Assembly (NCBI RefSeq): GCF_002233755.1 | Contig: NZ_NIFO01000006.1 | Location: 1 to 64,000, forward strand | Direction of reading: 5' to 3' | Origin: Acinetobacter piscicola | Lineage (GTDB): Bacteria; Pseudomonadota; Gammaproteobacteria; Pseudomonadales; Moraxellaceae | Length of the DNA stretch: 64,000 nt | Shown: in pieces, positions 40,173 through 47,843 of the stretch | Layout: each line of letters starts with the position of its first letter | How positions within the stretch are numbered: the stretch's first letter is position 1 | Program-made: the position numbers and the translations under genes | The notes under the pieces: model-generated | Told to the model about the DNA's origin: nothing | Database searches by the model: none | What the model saw: the letters and a program-made list of their open reading frames with translations, nothing else

Positions 40173-41003
40173 ATGAAAACACAATTCTTTGTCGCAATGA
40201 CCACATTATCAATTTCATGCTTTGGTTTTGCAGAAACAGTACCGTCAGCGATAAATACTGAACTCAAACCATTCAGTGGTGTGCGCGTATCTATGCAACG
40301 TATGCTCAAATCGAGTGAAGGGCGATACTTTATGAGTTTATATGCAGGAATTGCCAATCCGCATGCGACATTGATTGATTTGATGAATAGTACAACAATT
40401 GGTTTTAAAGGTACGCAAAAGGGAGATCAGTTAGATTTAAAATCAATGAGTGATAATTCTGTGGATGCAGTAAATCACAGTTATCAACTGACAGGTATAT
40501 TGAATGCAAATACAGGTTTGTTTAAAGCATCTTTATCGGATCATTCAAATGCTATTGGTCAATCTATACAGTTTGAACCCGCTTTTAAAGTAAGCAATAA
40601 ACCTGTGTTTATTTTTAAGTTTTATGGACTGATTGATCCGAATAGCCCTTATGGGAAAAACTTAAAACGTGTAGATGTTTTGAATAAAAATAACAATACG
40701 GTTGTACAGAGCTTAACGGGATTTAACGCTTATCCGAATAGTATTGGTTATATGGATATAAACTTTGATGGTTATTACGATTTAATTTTATCAGATGTGG
40801 CACAAGGTCGAACTGTGGATGAAAAGCGCTATGTTTATTGGATATATAATCCTAAAACAAAACAATTTCAGCGTTCTCCACAATTAGAAAAAATTGTTGG
40901 CTTTCCTAATTTACAGGGTGAAAAACAACAAATTGATTTTGGAAATGGGCAGGTTTATCAAGTTGAAAATGGATTGTTGAATCGTATTTCGAATAACAAT
41001 TGA
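40173..41003 (+). CDS. Secreted protein with DxNxDGxxD loop (XAC2610-like)
   Basis: 276 residues. Signal peptide ends near ...GFA (residue ~20). There is no known enzymatic motif, but GYMDINFDGYYDLIL near residue 195 is a D-x-N-x-D-G-x-x-D calcium-loop-like motif. It is followed by YVYWIYNPKTKQF, a combination seen in XAC2610-related exported proteins. The mature part is mostly polar beta-like sequence without Cys after the leader. Placed between ilvC and the lipase genes with its own strong terminator. Function unknown. Confidence 0.65.
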   Translation: MKTQFFVAMTTLSISCFGFAETVPSAINTELKPFSGVRVSMQRMLKSSEGRYFMSLYAGIANPHATLIDLMNSTTIGFKGTQKGDQLDLKSMSDNSVDAVNHSYQLTGILNANTGLFKASLSDHSNAIGQSIQFEPAFKVSNKPVFIFKFYGLIDPNSPYGKNLKRVDVLNKNNNTVVQSLTGFNAYPNSIGYMDINFDGYYDLILSDVAQGRTVDEKRYVYWIYNPKTKQFQRSPQLEKIVGFPNLQGEKQQIDFGNGQVYQVENGLLNRISNNN

Positions 41004-41015
41004 TGTGGGTAAAGC

Positions 41016-41047
41016 AAGCTGAATTTACAGGCTAAATTCAGCTTTTT
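41016..41047 (+). terminator. Terminator after the secreted protein gene
   Basis: Perfect 12-pair stem AAGCTGAATTTA with TAAATTCAGCTT, loop CAGGC, then T run. Confidence 0.9.
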
Positions 41048-41061
41048 GGACGTAAATCATG

Positions 41062-41100
41062 ATTTAAAATAATGAACAATACTTAATTCTAAGTAGTTTT
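41062..41100. repeat. 39-bp direct repeat flanking the lipase genes, left copy
   Basis: 37 of 39 bases match the stretch at 43301-43339. Each copy contains the 16-bp palindrome TACTTAATTYTAAGTA (here 41080-41095). The left copy is downstream of the foldase gene, the right copy upstream of the lipase gene. Confidence 0.85.
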
Positions 41101-41174
41101 GAATTTGTTTTAAATAAGCAGTAAGAGTGATAGTAAAAAGTAGTAAAAGATGGCTATTTAAAGCGCTTTCTCTT

Positions 41175-41843
41175 TTAATTTTGTGGTTGTGCGCTAGCGT
41201 GTGTTTCCTGTTCTGGATAAAAAGCATCTGTTAAATCTTGCCCCAAATATTGAACACGAATTTTTCTTACCAGTTCCATACGCTCTGCATTTTGCGTGGT
41301 TTCAGGTTTGATTTGTTTTGCGAATTGTTCAGCCTGTTCTTGATAATTTATATAACGCTCTAACGCATCTAAAAGTAGCGCTTCATTGAACTGTTTTTTT
41401 TGTGCATCAGGAGGCAAGGTAGCTTGCTTTTCTTGCAAAATATGTTGTGCAAGCGCCATAACACCAGTTTTACCAACCTGTGGATAAACGACGAGTAAGT
41501 AATCAAAAGTATCTTTAATATTTGAATTGATAATGAGTTGCTCGTCTTGAGTAAATTCCCAATTTGCTAAAATTTGCGTGCCTTTTAATAATGGATGTTG
41601 CTCAAGTGCTATCTGTGCTTGTGGTAGAAATGTAGATAATTTATCAGCCTTCTGAGATGATTGTGGTTGTTTTTCAGTGGTTAATATGGGTGCTGAAGAA
41701 TTTGTGTTTTGTGTCGGTATTTGTTTTGATGAGGAGTTTTTTGATTGATCAAACGCTTCTGTTGGTGTTGTTTGATTGAAATAGAAATATAGCAATATAC
41801 TGAGAATAGTGATCAAACCAATGATGAAATATACTTTTTTCAT
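41175..41843 (-). CDS. lifO: Short lipase-specific foldase (LifO-like)
   Basis: 222 residues. N-terminal membrane anchor (VYFIIGLITILSILLYFYF) and a Ser/Thr/Gln-rich linker match lipase chaperones, as does its place just downstream of a lipase gene. The family motif R-x-x-F-D-Y-[FC]-L-S appears degenerate as KDTFDYLLV near residue 115. Canonical foldases are about 340 residues; this one stops after RKIRVQYLG, so the second mini-domain that clamps the lipase is missing. No frameshift remnant is evident downstream. It may be a reduced or partly non-functional chaperone. Confidence 0.7.
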   Translation of the reverse strand: MKKVYFIIGLITILSILLYFYFNQTTPTEAFDQSKNSSSKQIPTQNTNSSAPILTTEKQPQSSQKADKLSTFLPQAQIALEQHPLLKGTQILANWEFTQDEQLIINSNIKDTFDYLLVVYPQVGKTGVMALAQHILQEKQATLPPDAQKKQFNEALLLDALERYINYQEQAEQFAKQIKPETTQNAERMELVRKIRVQYLGQDLTDAFYPEQETHASAQPQN

Positions 41844-41949
41844 ATGATGTCTTTAATGATAACAGTAGAATATTTGAATAAAAATTAGTTGAAAGTGGAT
41901 AAAAGAAAAGAACGAATTCCTTTCTTTTATCGCATATTAATCAATGCGT

Positions 41950-42876
41950 TTATAAGCCGATATTTTTAAGTCGATTGACGTGGGCTTTGTACACAATGAT
42001 AGGGTTCGGTGCAAAAAGACCAACTAAGCCATTGGTTTGATTGACTTCATCTAAATGATTCCATGGAATATTATCTTGTAGAACATATCCAAAATGTGTT
42101 GAACAACGATTGATCCAACCATCATTAGGCTGTGTAGAAAGTAATGACTGTGCGAACATCCATGGATCGGTAATGTCAAAGCCATTGGTGAGCACAGCAG
42201 TTCCACCCATAGAGTATAAATAATGTCCATTATTATATGGCGTAGCTTGAGAACCACAGTTACTCACTACACCTTTAGGGTAAATTTGATTAAACGCTCG
42301 GATACCTACGGTACTGGTTGAGTTTAAATAAGCTTGTTTATCTTGGGGTAAATTATGTCCATCCAATGTATTGCTGATACCGCCAACGAGCTCATACATC
42401 CAATCCAGTATCGATGTCCATGGATTAGCTAATGCATAATCTGATGGAAAAGAGCCATCATTTGGGGCGCCTATTGTTGTCACTGAAGCAACCCAGTCAG
42501 GATGTTTTGCCATGACATAACGTGCATCAATTCCACCATGACTGTGACCAATTAAGTTGAACTTGGTATAGCCGTGTTGTTGGCGTAAATTCTCAAGAAA
42601 TGCAATGGTTTGTTCACCACGTACTTCTGTGGAGTTGACTGCTGAACGTGTAGGTGCATAAACAACGGCGCCTTCTTGGCGAAGCGCGTCAGGAATACCA
42701 TAAAAATAATCTGAACCTAACAAATGTTCAGAACCTAAAAAACCATGGAGTAGAATGACTGGATATCTCGTTTGGTCGTACGTTCCAGCAAAGGTAAAAG
42801 ATGCATAAAAACTAAATAAGAAAAAGGTCATTAACTGTTTGAATAATAATTGAAAGGGGGGGATTCGCTGAGTCAT
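41950..42876 (-). CDS. Secreted triacylglycerol lipase (family I)
   Basis: 308 residues from the ATG at 42876 (AAGGAA eight bases upstream); the longer frame is dismissed. The signal peptide ends near ...FTFA. Oxyanion segment VILLHGFLGSE, nucleophile elbow GHSHGG, catalytic Asp in NDGWI and His in WNHLDEVNQ. Two Cys (VSNCGSQ and INRCSTHFG) form the conserved disulfide of subfamily I.1/I.2 lipases. These need a membrane foldase, which is encoded directly downstream, and leave by type II secretion. Co-transcribed with lifO by position. Confidence 0.92.
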   Translation of the reverse strand: MTQRIPPFQLLFKQLMTFFLFSFYASFTFAGTYDQTRYPVILLHGFLGSEHLLGSDYFYGIPDALRQEGAVVYAPTRSAVNSTEVRGEQTIAFLENLRQQHGYTKFNLIGHSHGGIDARYVMAKHPDWVASVTTIGAPNDGSFPSDYALANPWTSILDWMYELVGGISNTLDGHNLPQDKQAYLNSTSTVGIRAFNQIYPKGVVSNCGSQATPYNNGHYLYSMGGTAVLTNGFDITDPWMFAQSLLSTQPNDGWINRCSTHFGYVLQDNIPWNHLDEVNQTNGLVGLFAPNPIIVYKAHVNRLKNIGL

Positions 42877-43585
42877 AGTGAATGTTCCTTGAGCTATGTT
42901 AAATTTTATTGGCATTGAAATAAAAATAAATATGCTAGTTATTGTTGATGTCAAAAACCTAATCACAAAATCCAACTAAAGTTGGAATAAATTCATCATA
43001 ATGTATATAGATTCATATTATTAGTTAATTCCGATAATCTGTTCTGTATTTGATTTTCTTTATTGAAAGTATATTTCTTAGGCGTCTGATGATGCTTCAG
43101 GTTGGATTATGCGTTCTATTTTAGAATGCGCATAATCTTAGAAAAAGTTGTTTGTAAATAAAAAATCATCTTTTTGAAATTTTAAAAGTAAACACATTTA
43201 TATAGTAATTGGAAGTGTGATTTATTTTACATTTTTAAGTATTTTAAAGATTTATTTTATTATCTTTTTAATTTCATTTATTTTAATTTCGAAAACTATT
43301 ATTTAAAATAATAAACAATACTTAATTTTAAGTAGTTTTTATTTGTTATTAAAAATAATTTTGTTATTTTATTAATTAATATTTTTGTTGAAAATAAATA
43401 CATAATGAATTGATTGTTATAAGTTTATTTATTTTTAAATTTTCATTTATTTTAAAATTTTAATATTTTTTTCATTAAATTTATAATCTACTTATTTTTA
43501 GTGATTCTCATAATTAGCTCTTCGTTTTATAAATTAATCATCCTTTAATTGGAAAGGATTAATTCAACAAGTTGGGGATTACATT
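42877..43585. other. 709-base AT-rich intergenic region upstream of lipase and pilus operons
   Basis: No supported gene. Contains the divergent promoters of the lipase and pilin genes, long A/T tracts (43180-43500), the right copy of the 39-bp repeat, a TATAAT -10-like hexamer at 43482-43487 and a hairpin (TCCTTT/AAAGGA, 43541-43558) in the presumed pilin leader. The composition suggests curved DNA and binding by an H-NS-type silencer; that is inference. Confidence 0.5.
43301..43339. repeat. 39-bp direct repeat flanking the lipase genes, right copy
   Basis: Partner of 41062-41100 in the same orientation; two substitutions. Its palindrome TACTTAATTTTAAGTA lies at 43319-43334. Confidence 0.85.
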
Positions 43586-44092
43586 ATGAACGTGTTTACA
43601 AAATCTTTACTTGCTACACTAGTGTTGGGTGCTGCTTCAACTGCAATCTATGCTGAAGATGATGCAGGTAGTGCAGATCGCGGAGGTCGTCCACCGTCAG
43701 GTTGTGGTGAAACTTGTACTGGGCAAATTCCAATTGAATTAACAGTCAAAAAACATTGTGACTTGGATGTTTTAACAAGCAAAATTACATTAGAAGATGG
43801 TGGTGCTGGCTCAGGGCAGTTTAAAGTGGGTGCCAATGCTCCTTATAACTTAGAAGTATCTACACTCAATGGTTCAAAAGTGAAAATGGGTGCAAATGAA
43901 ATACCAATCACTGTAACCACAAAATTAGCAGGTAGTGCGACAAATATTCCTTTAAATACTCCTCAAAACAATATTGCTGTGGCATTGGGTGGTTGGAATA
44001 CTTATAACGTGAATGTCACCAGTGCTGCTGTTGGAATCAGCAAACCAGCGGGTGTGTATACAGACCAGTACAAGATCAGAGTCTATTTCTAA
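43586..44092 (+). CDS. Archaic-type chaperone-usher pilin (spore coat U/SCPU family)
   Basis: 168 residues. Signal peptide ends ...AIYA; the mature N-terminus is acidic and Gly-rich, with Cys residues in SGCGETC and KKHCDLDV. The tail YTDQYKIRVYF is the standard C-terminal strand of SCPU-type pilins. It is first in a pilin-chaperone-usher-minor subunit operon and so is probably the major structural subunit. A strong GGGGA site precedes the ATG. A hairpin after the gene may raise its transcript level over the downstream genes. Confidence 0.82.
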   Translation: MNVFTKSLLATLVLGAASTAIYAEDDAGSADRGGRPPSGCGETCTGQIPIELTVKKHCDLDVLTSKITLEDGGAGSGQFKVGANAPYNLEVSTLNGSKVKMGANEIPITVTTKLAGSATNIPLNTPQNNIAVALGGWNTYNVNVTSAAVGISKPAGVYTDQYKIRVYF

Positions 44093-44122
44093 CTCGTGTT
44101 GCTTAAATAAATCTATGTGAAA

Positions 44123-44153
44123 AGTAGACTCTATCTTTACGGTGGAGTCTACT
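44123..44153 (+). promoter_or_regulatory. Intercistronic hairpin after the pilin gene
   Basis: Perfect nine-pair stem AGTAGACTC with GAGTCTACT (13-base loop), not followed by a T run. It is thus more likely an mRNA-stabilising or partial-attenuation element than a full terminator, as found after major pilin genes in other fimbrial operons. Confidence 0.6.
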
Positions 44154-44187
44154 CATTTGAAAAATAAAAAAAACAGGGGTTTTAGTT

Positions 44188-44898
44188 ATGAATAAATTAT
44201 TCAATGTGCTAGTGCTTGGAACAGTCTTGTTAAGCCCAAATCTCTATGCGGGTTTAAAAATTAGTCCGATCCAACTCTATATCTCAGAAAAGACCAGACA
44301 GCGCAGTGCGACAATCACACTGGAATCCAGTGGTCTTAAGGAAGCAAAAATATTTGAAATGTCTGCAGTGAAATGGACGCAGAATGACAAGAATGAGGAT
44401 GTGCTTGAGCCAGATCCAACGATTTTAATCAACCCAAAAAACTTTGTTATTCAGCCAGAGAGTAAGCAGATTGTACGTGTTGGTTTTAGTCAACCCTTAG
44501 CTGCAATCGTAGCCCCGCAAGAAAAAACTTGGCGTATTATTTTTACTGAAGTACCTGCTGTTGCCACAGAAACCTCGGTGAGTTTTTTGTTTAATATCTC
44601 AGTCCCTTTATTTCTAGGAAATCAAGATAAAGAAAAACTGGATATTAAAACGGCATATAACCAAGATAATTTGGTGATGAATGTTAAAAATGATGCTAGC
44701 TCTCATCTACAGATTTTCAAAATTACAATTGTCGATGCCAATCAAAAAGAAGTTGCTGTCAGTAATGAAATGAGATACCTACTTCATGGACAACAATATA
44801 CTTTTAATTTTGGCAAAGTGAAACTTAATAATTCAACACAATACACGTTAAAAATTGACACAGATAAAGATGAAAAACCTTTAGAAATGAAGTTGTAG
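44188..44898 (+). CDS. Periplasmic pilus chaperone (PapD-like, archaic type)
   Basis: 236 residues. Signal peptide ends ...NLYA. Two Ig-like lobes: the first has FVIQPESKQIVRVG (G1 region with the conserved Arg), TWRIIFTEVP follows, and the second lobe is shorter. It has no Cys. It should donate the G1 strand to pilin subunits and deliver them to the usher. Ten bases separate it from the usher gene. Confidence 0.88.
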   Translation: MNKLFNVLVLGTVLLSPNLYAGLKISPIQLYISEKTRQRSATITLESSGLKEAKIFEMSAVKWTQNDKNEDVLEPDPTILINPKNFVIQPESKQIVRVGFSQPLAAIVAPQEKTWRIIFTEVPAVATETSVSFLFNISVPLFLGNQDKEKLDIKTAYNQDNLVMNVKNDASSHLQIFKITIVDANQKEVAVSNEMRYLLHGQQYTFNFGKVKLNNSTQYTLKIDTDKDEKPLEMKL

Positions 44899-44907
44899 GG
44901 GGATGCT

Positions 44908-47208
44908 ATGTATGCACGAACTCTGCTTTTTATCCAATGTGTGTTGTGTGGAGTGGTAACAACGCAGGCAAATACGGATATTCCTCAAAATGTCACGATC
45001 AGTAACATTTGGTTAAATGGGATTGATCGAAATACTGAAACATTATTACTTGAAGAAAACCAATCAAAATATGTGGAATGTGCGGTTTTAGAGAAATTAC
45101 AAATTTTGATTGCTAAACTTCAAAAAAATCCGGCACAAGCGCAATATTGTTTGGTGACAGATGGAAAAGTCAATGCTGAAGTCGATTTGGCATTGCAGTC
45201 AATCAAAATAGACCTTCCTGCGGATTATTTTGTCGGTAGTGATTTTGCTCAAGATAAGTCGATGCCAGATCCAGCACATTTTGGTGCTTTTCTAAATTAT
45301 GAAATGTTTTATGGTAAAGATAACGATACTCATAGTTTTAGTACTTTGGCTGAGTTAGGGGTATTTAAAGATTATTGGTTATTTAAAAATGCCATGGTTT
45401 ATCGAGACTCAGCGGAAGATCAAAAAGTTGTTCGTTTAAGTACCGTGCTTGATATTGATTTTCCTGAACGTTATACCCGGTTGACGGTAGGAGATACGAC
45501 TACTGTTTGGAGTCCGCTAATGAATTCTTTTCGTTTCGGAGGGGTGACTTACGGTACTAACTTTACTGAGCATCCTGATTTTATTTACTGGAATATGCCT
45601 ACCCTGAAAGGGAGTGCTTTATTACCATCTACCGTCGATCTTTATATTAACGGGGTGAATATTTATCAACAGTCTGTTACTCCAGGGCATTATGCACTTC
45701 AGTCTGGTGCGAATATTCAACAAGCGGGTGAGGCACAGATTGTTGTCGAAGATGTATTGGGGAATCGAACCGTTCAAAAATTCCCTGTTTATATCAATAG
45801 TCGTTTATTAAAACCTGATTTAAATGAATATAGTTTTTCACTGGGGAAAATTCGTTACGACTATGAGTATTCTGATGACGATTATCGTGAGTTTTTTTCA
45901 AGTGCATATTTTAGACGTGGGATTAGTGATCAGACGACGTTGGGATTCAATGCATCTTATAGTAAAGACTTACAAAATTTTGGATTACTTTGGACACAAG
46001 GGATTAGCCGCTTTGCTTTACTGGACCTGAGTGTTAGCGGAAGTCGTACATCATTAGATGAAGGATATTCTATAGGTGCTTCATTAACGCGAAGTGTAGG
46101 TAATCTTTCGATGGGTGTGAGTAGTAAATATTCAAATCCAACATATAAATCATTGGGTTATAGTGATTTTATTGAAACGACTAAATTTGATAATCTTGCT
46201 TATCTCAGTCTTTATAATGTGCCCTATCTGAATAATGTGAACTTTAACTATGTGGAAAGACGTTATCATGAAAATCCGCAATTTAGTTTTCCAGATACCA
46301 AAATACTCAATTTAGGTTTTACCAGAATGATTGGGAAAAAAATATCATTTTCAGCCAGTTATTTTAAAGAATTTCAAGATGATGGTAATGAAGGTGCTTT
46401 TTTTTCCTTTAGTTATTATTTTGATAACAATCGAAGTGTTTATGCAGATCATTCTACAGATAATGAAAGTCGATTGCGTTGGGTAAAAAATTCCCCTGTT
46501 CAAAATGGTATTGATTATTCATTGGGGGTGAATCAAAAAGATGGGGATGTTTCTTATAACAGTTATGCGATGTTTAAATCTACTTATGGGGATTTAGGTG
46601 TCAGTTATGATCGTAGTGCAGAAAATTTCTATAATGCCCAAGTCACTTATCGTGGTGCATTAACATTGTTGGGTGGTCATACTGCAATGACCAAGTATGT
46701 GGATAATGCTTTCGCTTTAGTTAAAGTTGGTGATTATGCCGATGTGGATGTATTCCGTTCATTATCACCAGTTGCAACAACACTGAAAGATGGATCTGTG
46801 TTTGTTCATAATATCGTGCCATATATTTCCTATGACTTATCTTTCGACCAAGATCAGATACCGATAGAGGATAAAATTGAATATGCTGATAAAAAACTTG
46901 TTGCGTTAAATCAACGTGGTTACGTGATTAATTTTCCGATTTACAAAACCAAACTCATGGTTGTGAAATTATTTACCCCTGATCACAAAACATTATCAAG
47001 AGCTTCAGAAGTCTATATTGATGACAATCGGCAAGAATTTTCCCCAGTTGATGCGGATGGCAAGGTTTACTTATATGGATTAAGACCAAGCAAATACCGT
47101 TTATTCGTGAAAACCTCTGGTGAACGTACCTGCAATGCACAACTCGATATTCCTCAAGAACGTTTGGAAGAAATGGCATCCAAAGTGATTGAGCTAGTTT
47201 GTGAATAA
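44908..47208 (+). CDS. Outer-membrane pilus usher (archaic type)
   Basis: 766 residues, shorter than the usual 800-880. Signal peptide ends near ...TQA. An N-terminal periplasmic domain with a Cys pair precedes the 24-strand barrel, which includes GHYALQSGANIQQAGEAQIVVEDVLG, quoted here only by its landmarks DLYINGVNIYQQSV and QAQIVVEDVLG-like segment. The C-terminal domain (LYGLRPSKYRLFV) ends with a Cys pair in GERTCNAQ and IELVCE. Together with the preceding chaperone it forms the secretion machine for the pilin. Reduced length lies mainly in the periplasmic domains. Confidence 0.9.
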   Translation: MYARTLLFIQCVLCGVVTTQANTDIPQNVTISNIWLNGIDRNTETLLLEENQSKYVECAVLEKLQILIAKLQKNPAQAQYCLVTDGKVNAEVDLALQSIKIDLPADYFVGSDFAQDKSMPDPAHFGAFLNYEMFYGKDNDTHSFSTLAELGVFKDYWLFKNAMVYRDSAEDQKVVRLSTVLDIDFPERYTRLTVGDTTTVWSPLMNSFRFGGVTYGTNFTEHPDFIYWNMPTLKGSALLPSTVDLYINGVNIYQQSVTPGHYALQSGANIQQAGEAQIVVEDVLGNRTVQKFPVYINSRLLKPDLNEYSFSLGKIRYDYEYSDDDYREFFSSAYFRRGISDQTTLGFNASYSKDLQNFGLLWTQGISRFALLDLSVSGSRTSLDEGYSIGASLTRSVGNLSMGVSSKYSNPTYKSLGYSDFIETTKFDNLAYLSLYNVPYLNNVNFNYVERRYHENPQFSFPDTKILNLGFTRMIGKKISFSASYFKEFQDDGNEGAFFSFSYYFDNNRSVYADHSTDNESRLRWVKNSPVQNGIDYSLGVNQKDGDVSYNSYAMFKSTYGDLGVSYDRSAENFYNAQVTYRGALTLLGGHTAMTKYVDNAFALVKVGDYADVDVFRSLSPVATTLKDGSVFVHNIVPYISYDLSFDQDQIPIEDKIEYADKKLVALNQRGYVINFPIYKTKLMVVKLFTPDHKTLSRASEVYIDDNRQEFSPVDADGKVYLYGLRPSKYRLFVKTSGERTCNAQLDIPQERLEEMASKVIELVCE

Positions 47209-47251
47209 GTGATTTATTCATCAGCGCTTTTGAACAGGCATGGAGATGAAA

Positions 47252-47665
47252 ATGAAAATATTTTTGTTGATGCTAGTAACGATCTTTATGGCAACATCAG
47301 GCTATGCACACCAGTGTAGTATGGGGGAAATGAGCGAAACCAATATGCGTTTGGGAAGTTATTACAAAAGCCAAACAGCAACCAGCTTTTCAGTGCGTTG
47401 TGATCAATCTTATTCGATTCGGTTTAGTAGTCTGAATTTGAACAGTAGTGATGGCAATAGCTTTGTCAGTAATGGTAAATATCGGTTGCGTACACGGATG
47501 AGCATTACAGGTGCAAATGCAAACCTTTGGAATGTTCCTTTGTCAGCGCAGGCTTCCAACCAAGGGCATAAGTATGTGGTTGCAGTCCAGTTAGAAGATC
47601 AGCCTTCTATACGAGTACCTGCGGGTAAATATAGAGATGTTATTTTTGTGAATTTGATGTTTTAA
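47252..47665 (+). CDS. Minor SCPU-domain pilin, possible tip subunit
   Basis: 137 residues from the ATG at 47252 (GGAG six bases upstream); two earlier in-frame ATGs lack a site. Signal peptide ends GYA before HQCSMGEM. One SCPU-type domain: FSVRCDQSYSIRFSS with the disulfide Cys, and the closing PAGKYRDVIFVNLMF strand. In the Csu system of A. baumannii the last gene encodes a two-domain tip adhesin of over 300 residues. Here only one domain is present, so either the tip lacks a lectin-like domain or the pilin domain itself binds. Confidence 0.8.
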   Translation: MKIFLLMLVTIFMATSGYAHQCSMGEMSETNMRLGSYYKSQTATSFSVRCDQSYSIRFSSLNLNSSDGNSFVSNGKYRLRTRMSITGANANLWNVPLSAQASNQGHKYVVAVQLEDQPSIRVPAGKYRDVIFVNLMF

Positions 47666-47697
47666 CTTGATCAGTTAAAATTGATGGTTTAACCCAT

Positions 47698-47735
47698 ATA
47701 ATGCCTTAGTTTTTTGAAAATTAAGGCATTATTGT
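47698..47735 (+). terminator. Likely terminator of the pilus operon
   Basis: Eleven-pair stem ATAATGCCTTA with TAAGGCATTAT around a 13-14 base T/A loop, followed by a weak T-rich tail. Confidence 0.6.
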
Positions 47736-47761
47736 ATTTGGTGTAGTATTTTTTATTCCGA

Positions 47762-47796
47762 CTGTCAAAAAAACGTCACGAAAAAATCATTAAAAT
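47762..47796 (+). promoter_or_regulatory. Pho box and -10 upstream of glycosyltransferase-PAP2 operon
   Basis: CTGTCAA-AAAA-ACGTCAC at 47762-47779 matches the PhoB box model CTGTCAT-AAAA-CTGTCAC at 15 of 18 positions with exact 11-base periodicity. A TAAAAT -10 hexamer at 47791-47796 lies 11 bases after it, close to the spacing in known PhoB-activated promoters. There is no good -35 hexamer, as expected for an activator-dependent promoter. Confidence 0.65.
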
Positions 47797-47843
47797 GTAA
47801 GAAATAACACCTAATCTATTTAAAAATGAAGAGATTAGGTCGT

